Part shown: piece after piece, positions 1-8,836 of the stretch
How positions within the stretch are numbered: position 1 is the stretch's first letter
Layout: each line of letters opens with the position of its first letter
Source: Thermoplasmatota archaeon
Lineage (GTDB): Archaea; Thermoplasmatota; Thermoplasmata; Thermoplasmatales; Thermoplasmataceae
Length of the DNA: 21,847 nucleotides
NCBI GenBank assembly: GCA_023489425.1
Contig: JAMDCG010000093.1
Location: 1 to 21,847 of the forward strand
Direction of reading: 5' to 3'
Translations under genes and position numbers: made by a program
Notes under the pieces: model-generated
Databases searched by the model: none
The model's input: the letters and a program-made list of their open reading frames with translations, nothing else
What the model was told of the DNA's origin: nothing

Positions 1-17
1 TCATGCAATTTATTCTT

Positions 18-28
18 ATTATTTAAAA
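18..28 (+). promoter_or_regulatory. TATA-box candidate for the first APC permease gene
   Basis: An A/T run reading TTATTTAAAAA is centred about 50 nt before the ATG at 75. Archaeal transcription usually starts about 25 nt downstream of the box, which would give a short leader of roughly 25 nt. No Shine-Dalgarno sequence is visible close to the ATG. Confidence 0.4.
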
Positions 29-74
29 ACGTTTTGGAGTAAGACTTTTATGTTATAGTGCTGATATTCCATTG

Positions 75-1820
75 ATGGAATCTTCAGCAAAAGTAACAAA
101 AAAATTAGCTAGAAAACCTCGATTAAAGAAAGAGCTAGGGTTCTATGAACTTTTGATTATAGGAATTGCCGGATCTCTTGGAAATGGAGCTTTGTTTGGA
201 ACAATTGATATGGTAGCTGGAGCAGGGCCAAGTGCGATTTTGGCATTTGTATTCGGAGCTTTTATTTACTTACTGGTTGCTTTTACATATGTAGAGCTTA
301 GCAAGGTATACCCTGAAGCTGGTGGTCCAACGAGGTACAGTATATATACACATGGGAGATGGACTAATTTAATAAATTCAATGGCAGATATACTCTGGTA
401 TTTATTTATTCCACCAATAGAAGTAGTGGCAATAATTATAGGTTCTGGGTTTTTCCTGCCCGGAGTTTTTGTGACAGATCTTGGATACCCAACAATTGAT
501 GGAGGACTTCTAGGTGTAGCCCTTCTTCTTACTTTTATTCCAATCAACTACTTTGGAATTAAGCAGTTTGGAAAAACAAGTAACTGGATCGGTTTGGTAA
601 AACTGGTATTTTACTTAGCCATGGTGATAGGCCTAATTGGATTCGTTTTTGACGCTAAGAATTTATTTAAATATGGATTTTTCACCACACACACTCCTAT
701 CATTTCATTTCTATCGATCATGCCACTGGCTATGTATGACTTTGGTGCAACCAGGGTTATACCAGATCTTGCAGAGGAAACGAAGCATAAGAGTGATGTA
801 ACAAAGGCTATGATTTTTACAGTTGTTATAGAATCTCTTATCTATATTGGGGTGGCCTTTGCTATAATACTTGGATTCCACTGGAGTTCATTTGGTATTA
901 AGCCTGGAGATTTTGGTGCATTGACCAGTGCGCATGCTCTCGTTGGGTTAAATCCATTCTTTGTGTTTACAAAAAGGTCCGGATTTTACTGGATTTTCAT
1001 AGCTGCTTTAGTTACAGGATTCATGGCTCCATATGTAACAGGATACATTTACGCAGGAAGTGGCGCAAGGGTAATGATGGCTATTGGGAGATCTGGATTT
1101 ATTAATAAGAAATTAAAGTCTATAAATTTAAAACATTCTATACCTCTAGTAGCACTTATCACATTCACAATGATAGGAGCTATTATTGTTTTCCTATCTG
1201 CTCCTGTCCCATCTATATACAGTTTTATAGACGACGCATCAGCTGCTGGATACCTAGGACTAGCGGTTACTCCAATAGCATTAATGGTATCAAGAAGACA
1301 GGGAGTAACTAAAGAAGAAGATAAATTTAAAGGAATGTGGTTAATTGCACCACTTTCAGTCGGTTTAAGTTCTTTGATTCCCTTTTGGGCAGGATGGCCT
1401 TCTGAGCCTTATGCAGTTTTCTTGATGTTTATAGGTTGTGCACTAATAGGAATTATTTCTAAGGTCAAGATTGGGGCAAAAAACGCCATATGGTATGTAG
1501 TTTATATTCTATTCCTTACTATTATGACACTAATAGGTAGTGATGGCTTTACTGGTACAATCACTTCACTGAACTTCTCCTCCATCGGAATCCATTACAC
1601 TTTCTCTCTTACTCTTCCATCATCATGGGGAACATTAATTCCATTTGATTATGCAACTCTGATTATATTAATTGTAGCAATGGCAGTCTTTTACCCATGG
1701 GGAGTGCTTTCAGGTTTTAAGAAACAGTTCGATCATCCTGAGTTTACAAGACCTGTTCTTGATGATCTACGAATAGGGAATGTTGAAATGGTAAAGAATT
1801 CAGAGACAGTAGAAGAGTAA
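75..1820 (+). CDS. APC-superfamily amino acid/polyamine permease
   Basis: A membrane transporter of the amino acid-polyamine-organocation superfamily, expected to move an amino acid or related amine across the cytoplasmic membrane with a cation. The 581-residue product has about 12 or more hydrophobic segments after a basic N-terminus. The first segment carries a GIAGSLGNGALFG motif like the unwound TM1 of APC carriers, and the cytoplasmic signature LAEETKH follows TM6 (around residue 235). An in-frame TTG lies one codon upstream, but the ATG at 75 is preferred. It is longer than the typical 450-520 residues because of extra C-terminal hydrophobic segments. It ends 291 bp before the sugar ABC operon and is probably transcribed separately. 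The substrate cannot be told from sequence. Confidence 0.88.
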   Translation: MESSAKVTKKLARKPRLKKELGFYELLIIGIAGSLGNGALFGTIDMVAGAGPSAILAFVFGAFIYLLVAFTYVELSKVYPEAGGPTRYSIYTHGRWTNLINSMADILWYLFIPPIEVVAIIIGSGFFLPGVFVTDLGYPTIDGGLLGVALLLTFIPINYFGIKQFGKTSNWIGLVKLVFYLAMVIGLIGFVFDAKNLFKYGFFTTHTPIISFLSIMPLAMYDFGATRVIPDLAEETKHKSDVTKAMIFTVVIESLIYIGVAFAIILGFHWSSFGIKPGDFGALTSAHALVGLNPFFVFTKRSGFYWIFIAALVTGFMAPYVTGYIYAGSGARVMMAIGRSGFINKKLKSINLKHSIPLVALITFTMIGAIIVFLSAPVPSIYSFIDDASAAGYLGLAVTPIALMVSRRQGVTKEEDKFKGMWLIAPLSVGLSSLIPFWAGWPSEPYAVFLMFIGCALIGIISKVKIGAKNAIWYVVYILFLTIMTLIGSDGFTGTITSLNFSSIGIHYTFSLTLPSSWGTLIPFDYATLIILIVAMAVFYPWGVLSGFKKQFDHPEFTRPVLDDLRIGNVEMVKNSETVEE

Positions 1821-2111
1821 TCAATTATAATTTCTAAATTTTCATTTAAATTACCACTATTACCACTGTATCATTTATAAATGGAGTTTAAACGAATAAT
1901 TAAACTATTTAAAAGAGTAAAAAAACTAAATATTATTTTCAAGCTATGGTATTAATTTAACATTAAATTTAAAGAAGTTTAACTTCAGTACTGAGTAGTA
2001 AGTAATCTGGATAGATATTAAAAAAGCAGAAAGGGTGAATAAATCTTGATAAACGAAAAGCCCTCATAGAATAAGATAAATCAAAAAACTCGTAATTAAG
2101 CGTGATCCAAA
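1821..2111. other. 291-bp intergenic region upstream of the sugar ABC operon
   Basis: No gene is visible here. It holds a tandem 9-bp repeat (TTACCACTA/TTACCACTG, 1851-1868), an inverted repeat AGTTTAA-N8-TTAAACT (1885-1906), and a 13-bp palindrome GAAGTTTAACTTC (1974-1986) followed at once by CAGTACTG (1987-1994). A TATA-like stretch lies around 2070-2082. One or more of these could be operators of the ABC operon, but such repeats also arise by chance in AT-rich DNA. Confidence 0.4.
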
Positions 2112-3038
2112 ATGGAAAATGAAAATCGTATGGATAAGAACAAATCTAAAGGCAGTAACGTAACTAAAGAAGACTTTCTTTCGAGACGAAATGTTTTCAA
2201 GAGGTCAGCAAAAAGGAATATATTCTATCTTATTTTTGCCATCCCCGCATTAGCTTATGTAATAGGTTTGGCAATAATTCCAGCCATAACTGTGGTCTAC
2301 GATAGTTTTATAGGAAAGCACGGTTTTACCATAGCAAATTATTTAGCCTTGCCCAGTTATGGACTATATGGTGCTATAATTAATACTTTGCTTGTTAGCG
2401 TAGGGGCTCTTATGATTCAGCTTTTTATAGCGCTGGCAATTGCAATGGTACTGATAAAGCCATTCAAAGGTAAGAAAGCGTTTTCTACACTAGTTATTAT
2501 TCCACTAGGTATATCCACTGTAGTCAGTGCCTTTGTGTTTTCTATAATATTTCAGGCTGTTGGGGGATATGCAAACTCGGCTCTTGTTTCAATCGGATTA
2601 AAACCTGTGGACTGGTTTAATACAAACAGTTCTTCACTTGGTGTTGTAATGTTTTCTGATTTCTGGAAGAATACACCTCTGGTTGCATTAATTCTTTACG
2701 GAGGTTTGTCGTCTTTACCTCCTACATTATATGAGGCAGCATCAGTGGATGGGGCTGGTGCAGTTAGTCGATTTATACACATTACCCTCCCAAACATTGC
2801 ACCAATAATGTCAATTGCACTTCTCGTTAGGGGTGTAAGTGAATTTAATATTTTCGCATTGCCGCTGGTAATTATAGGGTATCATCCACTTATAATGAAT
2901 ACCCTAATCTTCGAAAATTACTCTTCGCTTCAGACAAGGAATATTTCTTACGCGGCAGCAACGATTCTACTTGCTATCATAATGGTGTATTCTGTCATAG
3001 TGGTAAGACTTGGAGGTGCAAAAGATCATGTCAGATGA
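2112..3038 (+). CDS. Carbohydrate ABC transporter permease, MalF/UgpA type
   Basis: One of the two membrane subunits of a carbohydrate-uptake ABC importer. The 308-residue product has a polar N-terminal tail of about 35 residues and six predicted membrane segments. The conserved cytoplasmic EAA loop is at about 208-228 (EAASVDGAGAVSRFIHITLP), which docks onto the ATPase. Length and motif fit the CUT1-family inner-membrane component. It is the first gene of a three-gene operon: its stop overlaps the next start by 11 bp. The ATG at 2112 follows AT-rich DNA without an evident ribosome-binding site. The substrate is probably a mono- or oligosaccharide, given the nearby GH15 enzyme, but that is inference. 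Confidence 0.9.
   Translation: MENENRMDKNKSKGSNVTKEDFLSRRNVFKRSAKRNIFYLIFAIPALAYVIGLAIIPAITVVYDSFIGKHGFTIANYLALPSYGLYGAIINTLLVSVGALMIQLFIALAIAMVLIKPFKGKKAFSTLVIIPLGISTVVSAFVFSIIFQAVGGYANSALVSIGLKPVDWFNTNSSSLGVVMFSDFWKNTPLVALILYGGLSSLPPTLYEAASVDGAGAVSRFIHITLPNIAPIMSIALLVRGVSEFNIFALPLVIIGYHPLIMNTLIFENYSSLQTRNISYAAATILLAIIMVYSVIVVRLGGAKDHVR
3012..3018 (+). promoter_or_regulatory. Shine-Dalgarno site fixing the second permease start
   Basis: GGAGGTG lies 9 nt before the ATG at 3028, inside the 3' end of the upstream permease gene. It supports that ATG over the in-frame TTG at 3010, which would sit on the site itself. Confidence 0.75.
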
Positions 3039-3855
3039 GAAGGGAAAATGGACAACGTATATTGCAGTAATTATCCTTGCAATAGTTTTCATATATCCAC
3101 TATGGATACTAATAATTTATGCCTTCCAACCAGCTTATTTAACCTTTGAAAAGATATACCCTGGGCAGATCCCACTTGCTTTCACACTGGGTAATCTTTT
3201 TGAGTCATTCAAGGAAGTTGATTTAATAGGTCCATTAACAAGAAGTCTGGAAGTAGCATTCATGGTTGGTCTTATTGCAATTGGTCTTGGAATACCAGCA
3301 GGTTATGGTCTTTCTAAGCTTACATCAAGTCTTTCAAACAAGCTAATTGTCTTCCTGTTCATAATCAATATGATGCCAGGGCTGGTCATTGCTATACCAA
3401 TATCAGTTTATTTTCTTAATGCGAATCTTGACAACACGGTGTTTGGCGTTGCATTTGCACAGGAACTGGTCGTATTGCCACTTTCAGTTTTTATCATGTT
3501 GAGCGGATTTAGAAGTTTACCACATGATCTGGAATATCAGGCAAGGGTGGACGGGGCTTCTTTTTCTTCCACATTTTTCAGACTTTTAATGCCAATGATA
3601 AGAGTACCAATTATGGTTGCATTTTTACTCGCATGGATGACATCATGGGATGAATTCACTTATGCTGTGATCATTGCCCCAATAGTGCCAACAGATTCTA
3701 CATTCCCTGTAACATTGTATAATTATGTGTCAAGGAACCTTCCACTGGAATCTGCAACATTTGCATTGGTAGCAACTATACCAGTCATAATATTAGCAGC
3801 TGTGCTTCAAAAGTACCTAAAAGGACAATATTTATCAGGAGGTTTAGTCGGATGA
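3028..3855 (+). CDS. Carbohydrate ABC transporter permease, MalG/UgpE type
   Basis: Second membrane subunit of the sugar importer. The 275-residue product has six predicted membrane helices. An EAA-like loop at about 169-190 (E-Y-Q-A-R-V-D-G-A followed by F-x-x-L-x-M-P) matches the ATPase-contacting loop of MalG-type proteins, with Q where the first Ala usually is. The start at 3028 is chosen because a strong GGAGGTG precedes it. It overlaps the upstream permease by 11 bp and the downstream ATPase by 4 bp (ATGA), so the three genes are translationally coupled. CUT1 permeases work as MalF/MalG heterodimers, and the upstream gene supplies the partner. Confidence 0.9.
   Translation: MSDEKGKWTTYIAVIILAIVFIYPLWILIIYAFQPAYLTFEKIYPGQIPLAFTLGNLFESFKEVDLIGPLTRSLEVAFMVGLIAIGLGIPAGYGLSKLTSSLSNKLIVFLFIINMMPGLVIAIPISVYFLNANLDNTVFGVAFAQELVVLPLSVFIMLSGFRSLPHDLEYQARVDGASFSSTFFRLLMPMIRVPIMVAFLLAWMTSWDEFTYAVIIAPIVPTDSTFPVTLYNYVSRNLPLESATFALVATIPVIILAAVLQKYLKGQYLSGGLVG
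3837..3843 (+). promoter_or_regulatory. Shine-Dalgarno site for the ABC ATPase
   Basis: AGGAGGT lies 8 nt before the ATG at 3852 and within the end of the upstream permease gene. Together with the ATGA overlap it confirms the ATPase start. Confidence 0.75.
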
Positions 3856-4874
3856 ACGTAAAAATGAGTTATGAAAATATTTATAAATTATATGGAAAGA
3901 AAAGGGTATTAAATAAGCTAAATCTAGAAATATATGACGGTGAGTTCTTAGTCGTACTCGGGCCATCAGGAATGGGGAAAAGTACTTTATTAAGAACAAC
4001 AGTAGGAATTGAAGAGTTGACTGCTGGAAAAATAATCCTTGATGGAAAGGACATAAGTAAATTACCTCCTAATAAGAGAAATATAGCAATGGTGTTTCAG
4101 AACTATGCTCTCTATCCTAACATGACAGTTTATCAAAACATTCAGTTTCCATTGAAAATGGCAAAATATGAAAAGAGTAAAATAAAAGGTAAAATAGAAT
4201 CAATTGCAGAAACTCTGAAGATTGGAGATGTCCTAGAAAGAAACATTAACCAGCTAAGTGGAGGACAAAAGCAGAGGGTTGCTCTGGCCAGGGCACTTGT
4301 AAGGGACCCAAAAATTTTTCTTCTTGATGAACCTCTAAGCAATCTTGATGCAAGAGTGAGATATACTGCGAGAGCCGAACTAAAGAAGATTCAAAAGGAA
4401 CTTGGTCACACCTTTGTTTATGTTACACATGATCAAACTGAGGCTTCTACACTTTCTGACAGGGTCGCCGTGTTGAGAGATGGGAAGATTGAGCAAATAG
4501 GCGTTTATGACGAGATCCTAAATGAACCAAAAAGTAAATGGCTTGGGGACTTTGTCGGAGAATATCCAATGAACTTCATAAGTGGAGATAGTATAAACAA
4601 TTCAGGTAAAATAATTGGATTCAGAGATCACTGGATAAGTGAGGGGGATGATCTAACTGGTACCGTAGAATGGTGCAATCAGGAGGAAGATAGTTTTCAC
4701 GTAAGCTGCAGGCTTGATAATAAAAATCTGGAAACTGATTCAGATGAAGAAGGTGGGCACCCAATAATATTAAAAACCAACAAAAGGTATGAGTTGGGAG
4801 CAAAGATAGGTTTCAGTCTCAAGAGATATAATATATACAATGAAGACGGATCACTGCTTCAAATAGTTAAGTAA
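3852..4874 (+). CDS. Sugar ABC transporter ATP-binding protein, MalK/UgpC family
   Basis: Cytoplasmic ATPase that powers the sugar importer encoded with it. All nucleotide-binding motifs are present: Walker A GPSGMGKST (37-45), Q-loop Gln83, signature LSGGQKQR (135-142), Walker B IFLLDEP (155-161) with D-loop SNLD, and the switch His193 in VTHDQTEA. After about residue 235 comes a C-terminal TOBE/regulatory domain, as in the 340-380-residue CUT1 ATPases; here it is short and acidic. It overlaps the permease upstream by ATGA. Such ATPases can be shared between several sugar transporters, so it may also serve other permeases in the genome. Confidence 0.94.
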   Translation: MNVKMSYENIYKLYGKKRVLNKLNLEIYDGEFLVVLGPSGMGKSTLLRTTVGIEELTAGKIILDGKDISKLPPNKRNIAMVFQNYALYPNMTVYQNIQFPLKMAKYEKSKIKGKIESIAETLKIGDVLERNINQLSGGQKQRVALARALVRDPKIFLLDEPLSNLDARVRYTARAELKKIQKELGHTFVYVTHDQTEASTLSDRVAVLRDGKIEQIGVYDEILNEPKSKWLGDFVGEYPMNFISGDSINNSGKIIGFRDHWISEGDDLTGTVEWCNQEEDSFHVSCRLDNKNLETDSDEEGGHPIILKTNKRYELGAKIGFSLKRYNIYNEDGSLLQIVK

Positions 4875-5325
4875 ATACAAATTAAATCTTCGTTCCATTC
4901 TAAAGTTACATATTTTCATTTGAGAAACTGTACTTTGATTGATTTTAGATTTACCTCAGTCTTACGTGTGATGATAATACACAATGGTTTCTATTAAAAC
5001 TATTATTAAACACCACCACGTGAAAATAGCGCTTTATGCGCACTATCACATAATTGATTGAACAAGATAAAGGAAAAATAAGATCAGCAACCTTCCCGAT
5101 GAATGTCCCCATACTTTGTTTCATTTTAAACCTTTAAAATTTAATGTTTTACTCCAAATCCTGTCTTCAGGTTTAAGATACTTATTTAATAGAAACAAAG
5201 ACCAGAGAACAGTTATCGCAAAAACCTAATAGAGTTTGAGATAATATAATTTCAATTTTCTTTATACTTGCAAAAGTTTGATTGTTTTATCATTTAAAAA
5301 AATAAATATTTGGTAGTTTAAAAAC
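4875..5325. other. 451-bp intergenic region between convergent genes
   Basis: It lies between the 3' ends of the ABC ATPase (+) and the binding protein (-). I find only very short open frames and no RNA gene. It holds a small imperfect hairpin GCGC-TTTAT-GCGC flanked by ATAG/CTAT (5026-5045) and a weak TGTG-N9-CACA element (4967-4983). Just beyond the binding-protein stop, the minus strand reads a T-rich stretch (complement of about 5295-5310), as expected for an archaeal terminator. No function is assigned to the rest. Confidence 0.45.
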
Positions 5326-6741
5326 TTACTGCCCTTCTATTGGCGCGTATGTACCATTTTCATACTGGTCTGCAACGTTTTGATTGTAATTAGTCGCCAG
5401 GAAGCTTTTTAAAGCGCTGTTTTGACTAGCAAGTATTGATGGTATACTAGAATATGATGAGTGGTCGACTACAATACTTGTCCATGCTTTGTCCATTAAA
5501 GTTTGCCATTCTCCAATCCATGAAACTGGTGATCTAAGGAACACTCCACCGTTAATTGCTGCTAGCGATTCATTGGTTACAGTGTCTGTTGAGTTATAGG
5601 ATTTCATTCCAAGTTTTGTAAGGTTGACAGAACCTGGCCACTGATAGTACATCATTGAGTAAGTGTTAGATGCAAGTCCGGTATAGGTTGCCCAGTATGA
5701 TGTTTTGTAATCTGGTGAAAAGTATGCACTCAGGTTATATATGTATTCCATAGCATGAATATCCCCAGTATCATTGAACATCATTGGGTTTCCACCGAAT
5801 TGAACCATCCACTGATAAAGTTCTGTGGGTGTGCTTGCTCCTCCATGTCCCTGCATGTTAATTTCTCCAACACCATATTTCTTATCAAGGATCTTTGCAT
5901 CAGTATAGAGTTGTGTATATGTTGTGGGTACCTTGGTGATTCCTGCACCCTGAAGTGCTGTATAATCAACCCATACAAGAGGTATATTGACAAGCTGTGT
6001 CAGGAAGTATACTCCTCCGAACTCTGATACTTCGTAGTTGTTAAGATTTGAAATTGAACTTATAACTCCTTCTCCGGCAGTAATCTTTGCGGCATTGATT
6101 GATGCTAGATAGCCATCATAAAAGAGAACTCCAACATCAAGATTATCAATAGTCATAACAACATTTGCGTGAGAATTTCCAGTTACAAGTGATGAAATCT
6201 CCTCAACCATGGATGCAGCGGTTATGAAACTAACACTCACTTGGATGTTTGGGTATGCCTTCTCAAAATTGTTTATAACCCCAGTAACATAGGACTCATC
6301 CGCTGTGCTTATACTCGTGTAATATGTAACAGTCGCTGTCGCATTGCTTGAAGCGTATATTGATGGTACTGTTGTACTTGGTGAAGACGTATATGCTCCC
6401 TGATCAACAGGTATAAATCCAGTATGGGCTTCACAGGCCTTCTGGATCGCAGGGTTCATCAGATAAGCCATTAACTGCGCTGACGCAGCTGGAGTCGATC
6501 CTCCCTTCATTTCAGCTATTACACAACCTCCAAGCAGATGCTCAGAATTGACCGGGCCACTCACACCAGTATAGACATATAACACATTGTTAGACGTGGT
6601 TGGAGTGGGCGTTGTTGTTTTCACTAGATTTTTGTAATCTAGTCCAACAAACGACCCTACAATAACTATCACCACAACAATTGCTATTATGGCTATCAGT
6701 TTATTTCCTTTTTTTTCTTTTGGTTCTATAGGATTATCCAT
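5326..6741 (-). CDS. Membrane-anchored ABC solute-binding protein with rearranged segment order
   Basis: A surface protein that should capture a sugar for an ABC importer. Residues 1-14 are charged, 15-34 form a single membrane anchor, and a Thr/Pro-rich linker (42-50) follows. Residues 135-390 look like the first part of a SBP_bac_1/MalE-type protein: strand VTYYTS, an NNFEKAYPNIQV helix-strand, and MMYYQWPGSV near 363-372. Residues about 396-465 resemble the C-terminal helices. The piece normally between those two blocks (PG..G...lGG..i...k...AA..l..yl..p..Q......G.iP) instead seems to lie at 52-125, before them. At least seven N-x-S/T sequons fit an exported glycoprotein. It is monocistronic or follows the GH15 gene by 102 bp, and converges on the ABC operon, its likely partner. 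Confidence 0.82.
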   Translation of the reverse strand: MDNPIEPKEKKGNKLIAIIAIVVVIVIVGSFVGLDYKNLVKTTTPTPTTSNNVLYVYTGVSGPVNSEHLLGGCVIAEMKGGSTPAASAQLMAYLMNPAIQKACEAHTGFIPVDQGAYTSSPSTTVPSIYASSNATATVTYYTSISTADESYVTGVINNFEKAYPNIQVSVSFITAASMVEEISSLVTGNSHANVVMTIDNLDVGVLFYDGYLASINAAKITAGEGVISSISNLNNYEVSEFGGVYFLTQLVNIPLVWVDYTALQGAGITKVPTTYTQLYTDAKILDKKYGVGEINMQGHGGASTPTELYQWMVQFGGNPMMFNDTGDIHAMEYIYNLSAYFSPDYKTSYWATYTGLASNTYSMMYYQWPGSVNLTKLGMKSYNSTDTVTNESLAAINGGVFLRSPVSWIGEWQTLMDKAWTSIVVDHSSYSSIPSILASQNSALKSFLATNYNQNVADQYENGTYAPIEGQ

Positions 6742-6770
6742 TTTTAATCTTTACTCCATCTAAATCATTT

Positions 6771-6782
6771 TATTTAAATTTA
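6771..6782 (-). promoter_or_regulatory. TATA-box candidate for the binding-protein gene
   Basis: An AATTTAAATA-like element on the minus strand is centred about 35 nt before the ATG at 6741. It would give a leader of roughly 10 nt. The gene therefore probably has its own promoter, despite lying behind the GH15 gene. Confidence 0.4.
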
Positions 6783-6843
6783 AAAAATGCTTAAATACTA
6801 CAATTAGGAGAAGAAAATATATGTATTAATCTATAAATATTAT

Positions 6844-8703
6844 TTAATATAAAGTGAACTTTAACTCATGTTCGATTTTCCCGTAATTTTTGGAAACTCT
6901 ATTCAATCTTACTGCCGCTCTGACCATGCCAAGGTGACTCAACGCCTGTGGAAAATTGCCAAGCAATTCGCCTGTTTTTAAATCAATTTCTTCTGACATT
7001 AGACCAAGATGATTGGAATGTGAGACAATTTTGCCCAGAACTTCCCTCGCTTTTTTTACTTTTCCAGTTATTATAAGGTCTTCTACATACCAGTAGGATA
7101 AAAGAACAAACGCGTTATCATCTGAAACAAAATTGTCCTTGTCATTATACCTTTTGAAAAGGTACCCGTCCACCATTAGATCGGTCTCAATCTTCTTTAT
7201 CGTTCCAAGAATATATGGATGATCAGGTGGTAAGAATCCTAGAAGGGGCATTCTTAAAAGAGATGCATCAGTACTTTCAGAGCCATAGAACTGCATAAAG
7301 GAGTTATGCTTTTCACTATATGCGTTTTCCATTACATCCTTTTTTATTAGATCGGCCTGAAGTTTCCAGTCAGAAATTGGTGCTGAAAGCTCCAATCTTT
7401 TGGACATTTCAATACCTCTTTGAAACGCTGACCATGCAATAACTTTTGAATAAGTATAATTTAATGGTTCTGATCTGAATTCCCAGATGCTGGAATCTCC
7501 ATATTTCCATATCTCGGTTAACTTTGAAAGTATATTCCTCACAAAATCCCATAAGTATGTATTAATAGTTCCTTCATTCTTAGAGACATGGTATATGGCA
7601 TTTATGAGGCTACCATATTCGTCAATTTGTAACTGGCTCGCAGCCAGATTTCCTACCCTTACAGGAGATGATTTCCTATAACCTTCATAGTTGATAAGTT
7701 TCTCTTCAAGATTCTGGTATTCGTTTATTGTGTATATTGTCTTGAGGTGACCCTCCATTTTTACCCTTTCCATTACATCATAAAGAAACTTTACCGATTC
7801 ATTTTTATAACCAAGCATTGAAAGTGATTCTATAACATATGCCACATCTCTAACCCAGCAGAATCTGTAATCATAATTTCTGTCTCCGCCGATAGCCTCG
7901 GGTAAGCTTGTTGTAGGGGCAGCGACCATCAATCCAGTCGGTTCATATATCAAACCTTTTAGAACCAGAGCAGATCTCACTACTTCATGATTGTATATAA
8001 GTGGAAAATTTCCTTCAGATACCCACTCCTTCTGAAATTTTGCGGTTTGCTCCATTAGATCAAATGACTTAAAATCGCTTGTTTTTTGTACATGCTGCAT
8101 ACCATAAAAAACAATGATCCATCCACTCCCATTCTTATTCGTTTTAAAATTTGCAGCAATCTTGTTACCATATACCTTGAAGTTAAAATCTGAAGATACC
8201 CCAACATATTCATCCTTGTATTTGAATATATATCCGTTTTTGTGTTTAACCACGTCTTCAGGTAAATTACCGAAGTGGAACGAGAGTTTTATCTCAGAAC
8301 GAATTTCCACACCTTCAACAGGGGTTTCGACATATCTATGAATCTCCGGGAAATTAATCGTACTGTATTTTGAGGTTGGAATGAAATCTGTAACTCTTAG
8401 TATTACCTGATTTTTTTTCTTAAATTCTGTTACAAGTATGTTTGTATTATCAATGTAATACTGGCTGGATTCAACATTCTGAAAATCAACAGGCTGAATT
8501 GAAAAACTGCCTCCTTTTTTACTGTCAAGGATCGAATCAAATATAGGGTCGGAGTTAAAATTCGGAAGACATGCCCAGTCAATTGTTCCATTCATTCCTA
8601 CCAGGGCAGAAGTTCTGTTGCTTGCAATTATTCCGTGGTGTGAAATTTTGAGATATTCCTCAGCATTTAGTTCAGAAAGTAAGATGGATCTGCGTGATGG
8701 CAT
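6844..8703 (-). CDS. Glycoside hydrolase family 15 (glucoamylase/trehalase-like)
   Basis: An inverting exo-alpha-glucosidase that releases glucose from non-reducing ends. It is probably cytoplasmic, since no signal peptide is seen. The start is set at the ATG at 8703 (619 residues); a TTG five codons upstream opens the same frame but would overlap the promoter region. The N-terminal beta domain holds the GH15 entry motif SNRTSALVGxNGTIDWACLP (about 28-47). The catalytic (alpha/alpha)6 barrel holds GDRNYDYRFCWVRD (273-286), QIDEYG (359-364), SSIWEFR (404-410) with the likely general acid Glu408, SEEID (570-574) with the likely base, and GNFPQALSHLG (582-592). Archaeal GH15 members include glucoamylases, glucodextranases and trehalases, and motifs alone do not separate them. 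The neighbouring sugar transporter suggests it handles an imported oligosaccharide. Confidence 0.92.
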   Translation of the reverse strand: MPSRRSILLSELNAEEYLKISHHGIIASNRTSALVGMNGTIDWACLPNFNSDPIFDSILDSKKGGSFSIQPVDFQNVESSQYYIDNTNILVTEFKKKNQVILRVTDFIPTSKYSTINFPEIHRYVETPVEGVEIRSEIKLSFHFGNLPEDVVKHKNGYIFKYKDEYVGVSSDFNFKVYGNKIAANFKTNKNGSGWIIVFYGMQHVQKTSDFKSFDLMEQTAKFQKEWVSEGNFPLIYNHEVVRSALVLKGLIYEPTGLMVAAPTTSLPEAIGGDRNYDYRFCWVRDVAYVIESLSMLGYKNESVKFLYDVMERVKMEGHLKTIYTINEYQNLEEKLINYEGYRKSSPVRVGNLAASQLQIDEYGSLINAIYHVSKNEGTINTYLWDFVRNILSKLTEIWKYGDSSIWEFRSEPLNYTYSKVIAWSAFQRGIEMSKRLELSAPISDWKLQADLIKKDVMENAYSEKHNSFMQFYGSESTDASLLRMPLLGFLPPDHPYILGTIKKIETDLMVDGYLFKRYNDKDNFVSDDNAFVLLSYWYVEDLIITGKVKKAREVLGKIVSHSNHLGLMSEEIDLKTGELLGNFPQALSHLGMVRAAVRLNRVSKNYGKIEHELKFTLY

Positions 8704-8721
8704 TAATGCCCAATACAATAA

Positions 8722-8729
8722 AATATAAA
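8722..8729 (-). promoter_or_regulatory. TATA box for the GH15 gene (leaderless)
   Basis: The minus strand reads TTTATATT about 23 nt upstream of the ATG at 8703. The distance implies a leaderless or nearly leaderless transcript and argues for the ATG rather than the TTG at 8718. Confidence 0.5.
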
Positions 8730-8836
8730 TTTTTTGTTTTAATGTTCTCTATTTTTGAAAATATATAATAGAATGCCGAAAGGGTTGGGTAGCAATAAAT
8801 AAACTTCTGTTAATGGTAGAACTTATCAATGTTTAA

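Noticed and set aside
4967..4983. TGTG-N9-CACA element in the convergent intergenic region, considered as an operator
   Set aside because: Only 4-bp arms, and there is no promoter nearby because both flanking genes end here.
5026..5045. GCGC-TTTAT-GCGC hairpin considered as a terminator or small RNA
   Set aside because: The stem is only four base pairs, imperfect outside, and no T-run follows it on either strand.
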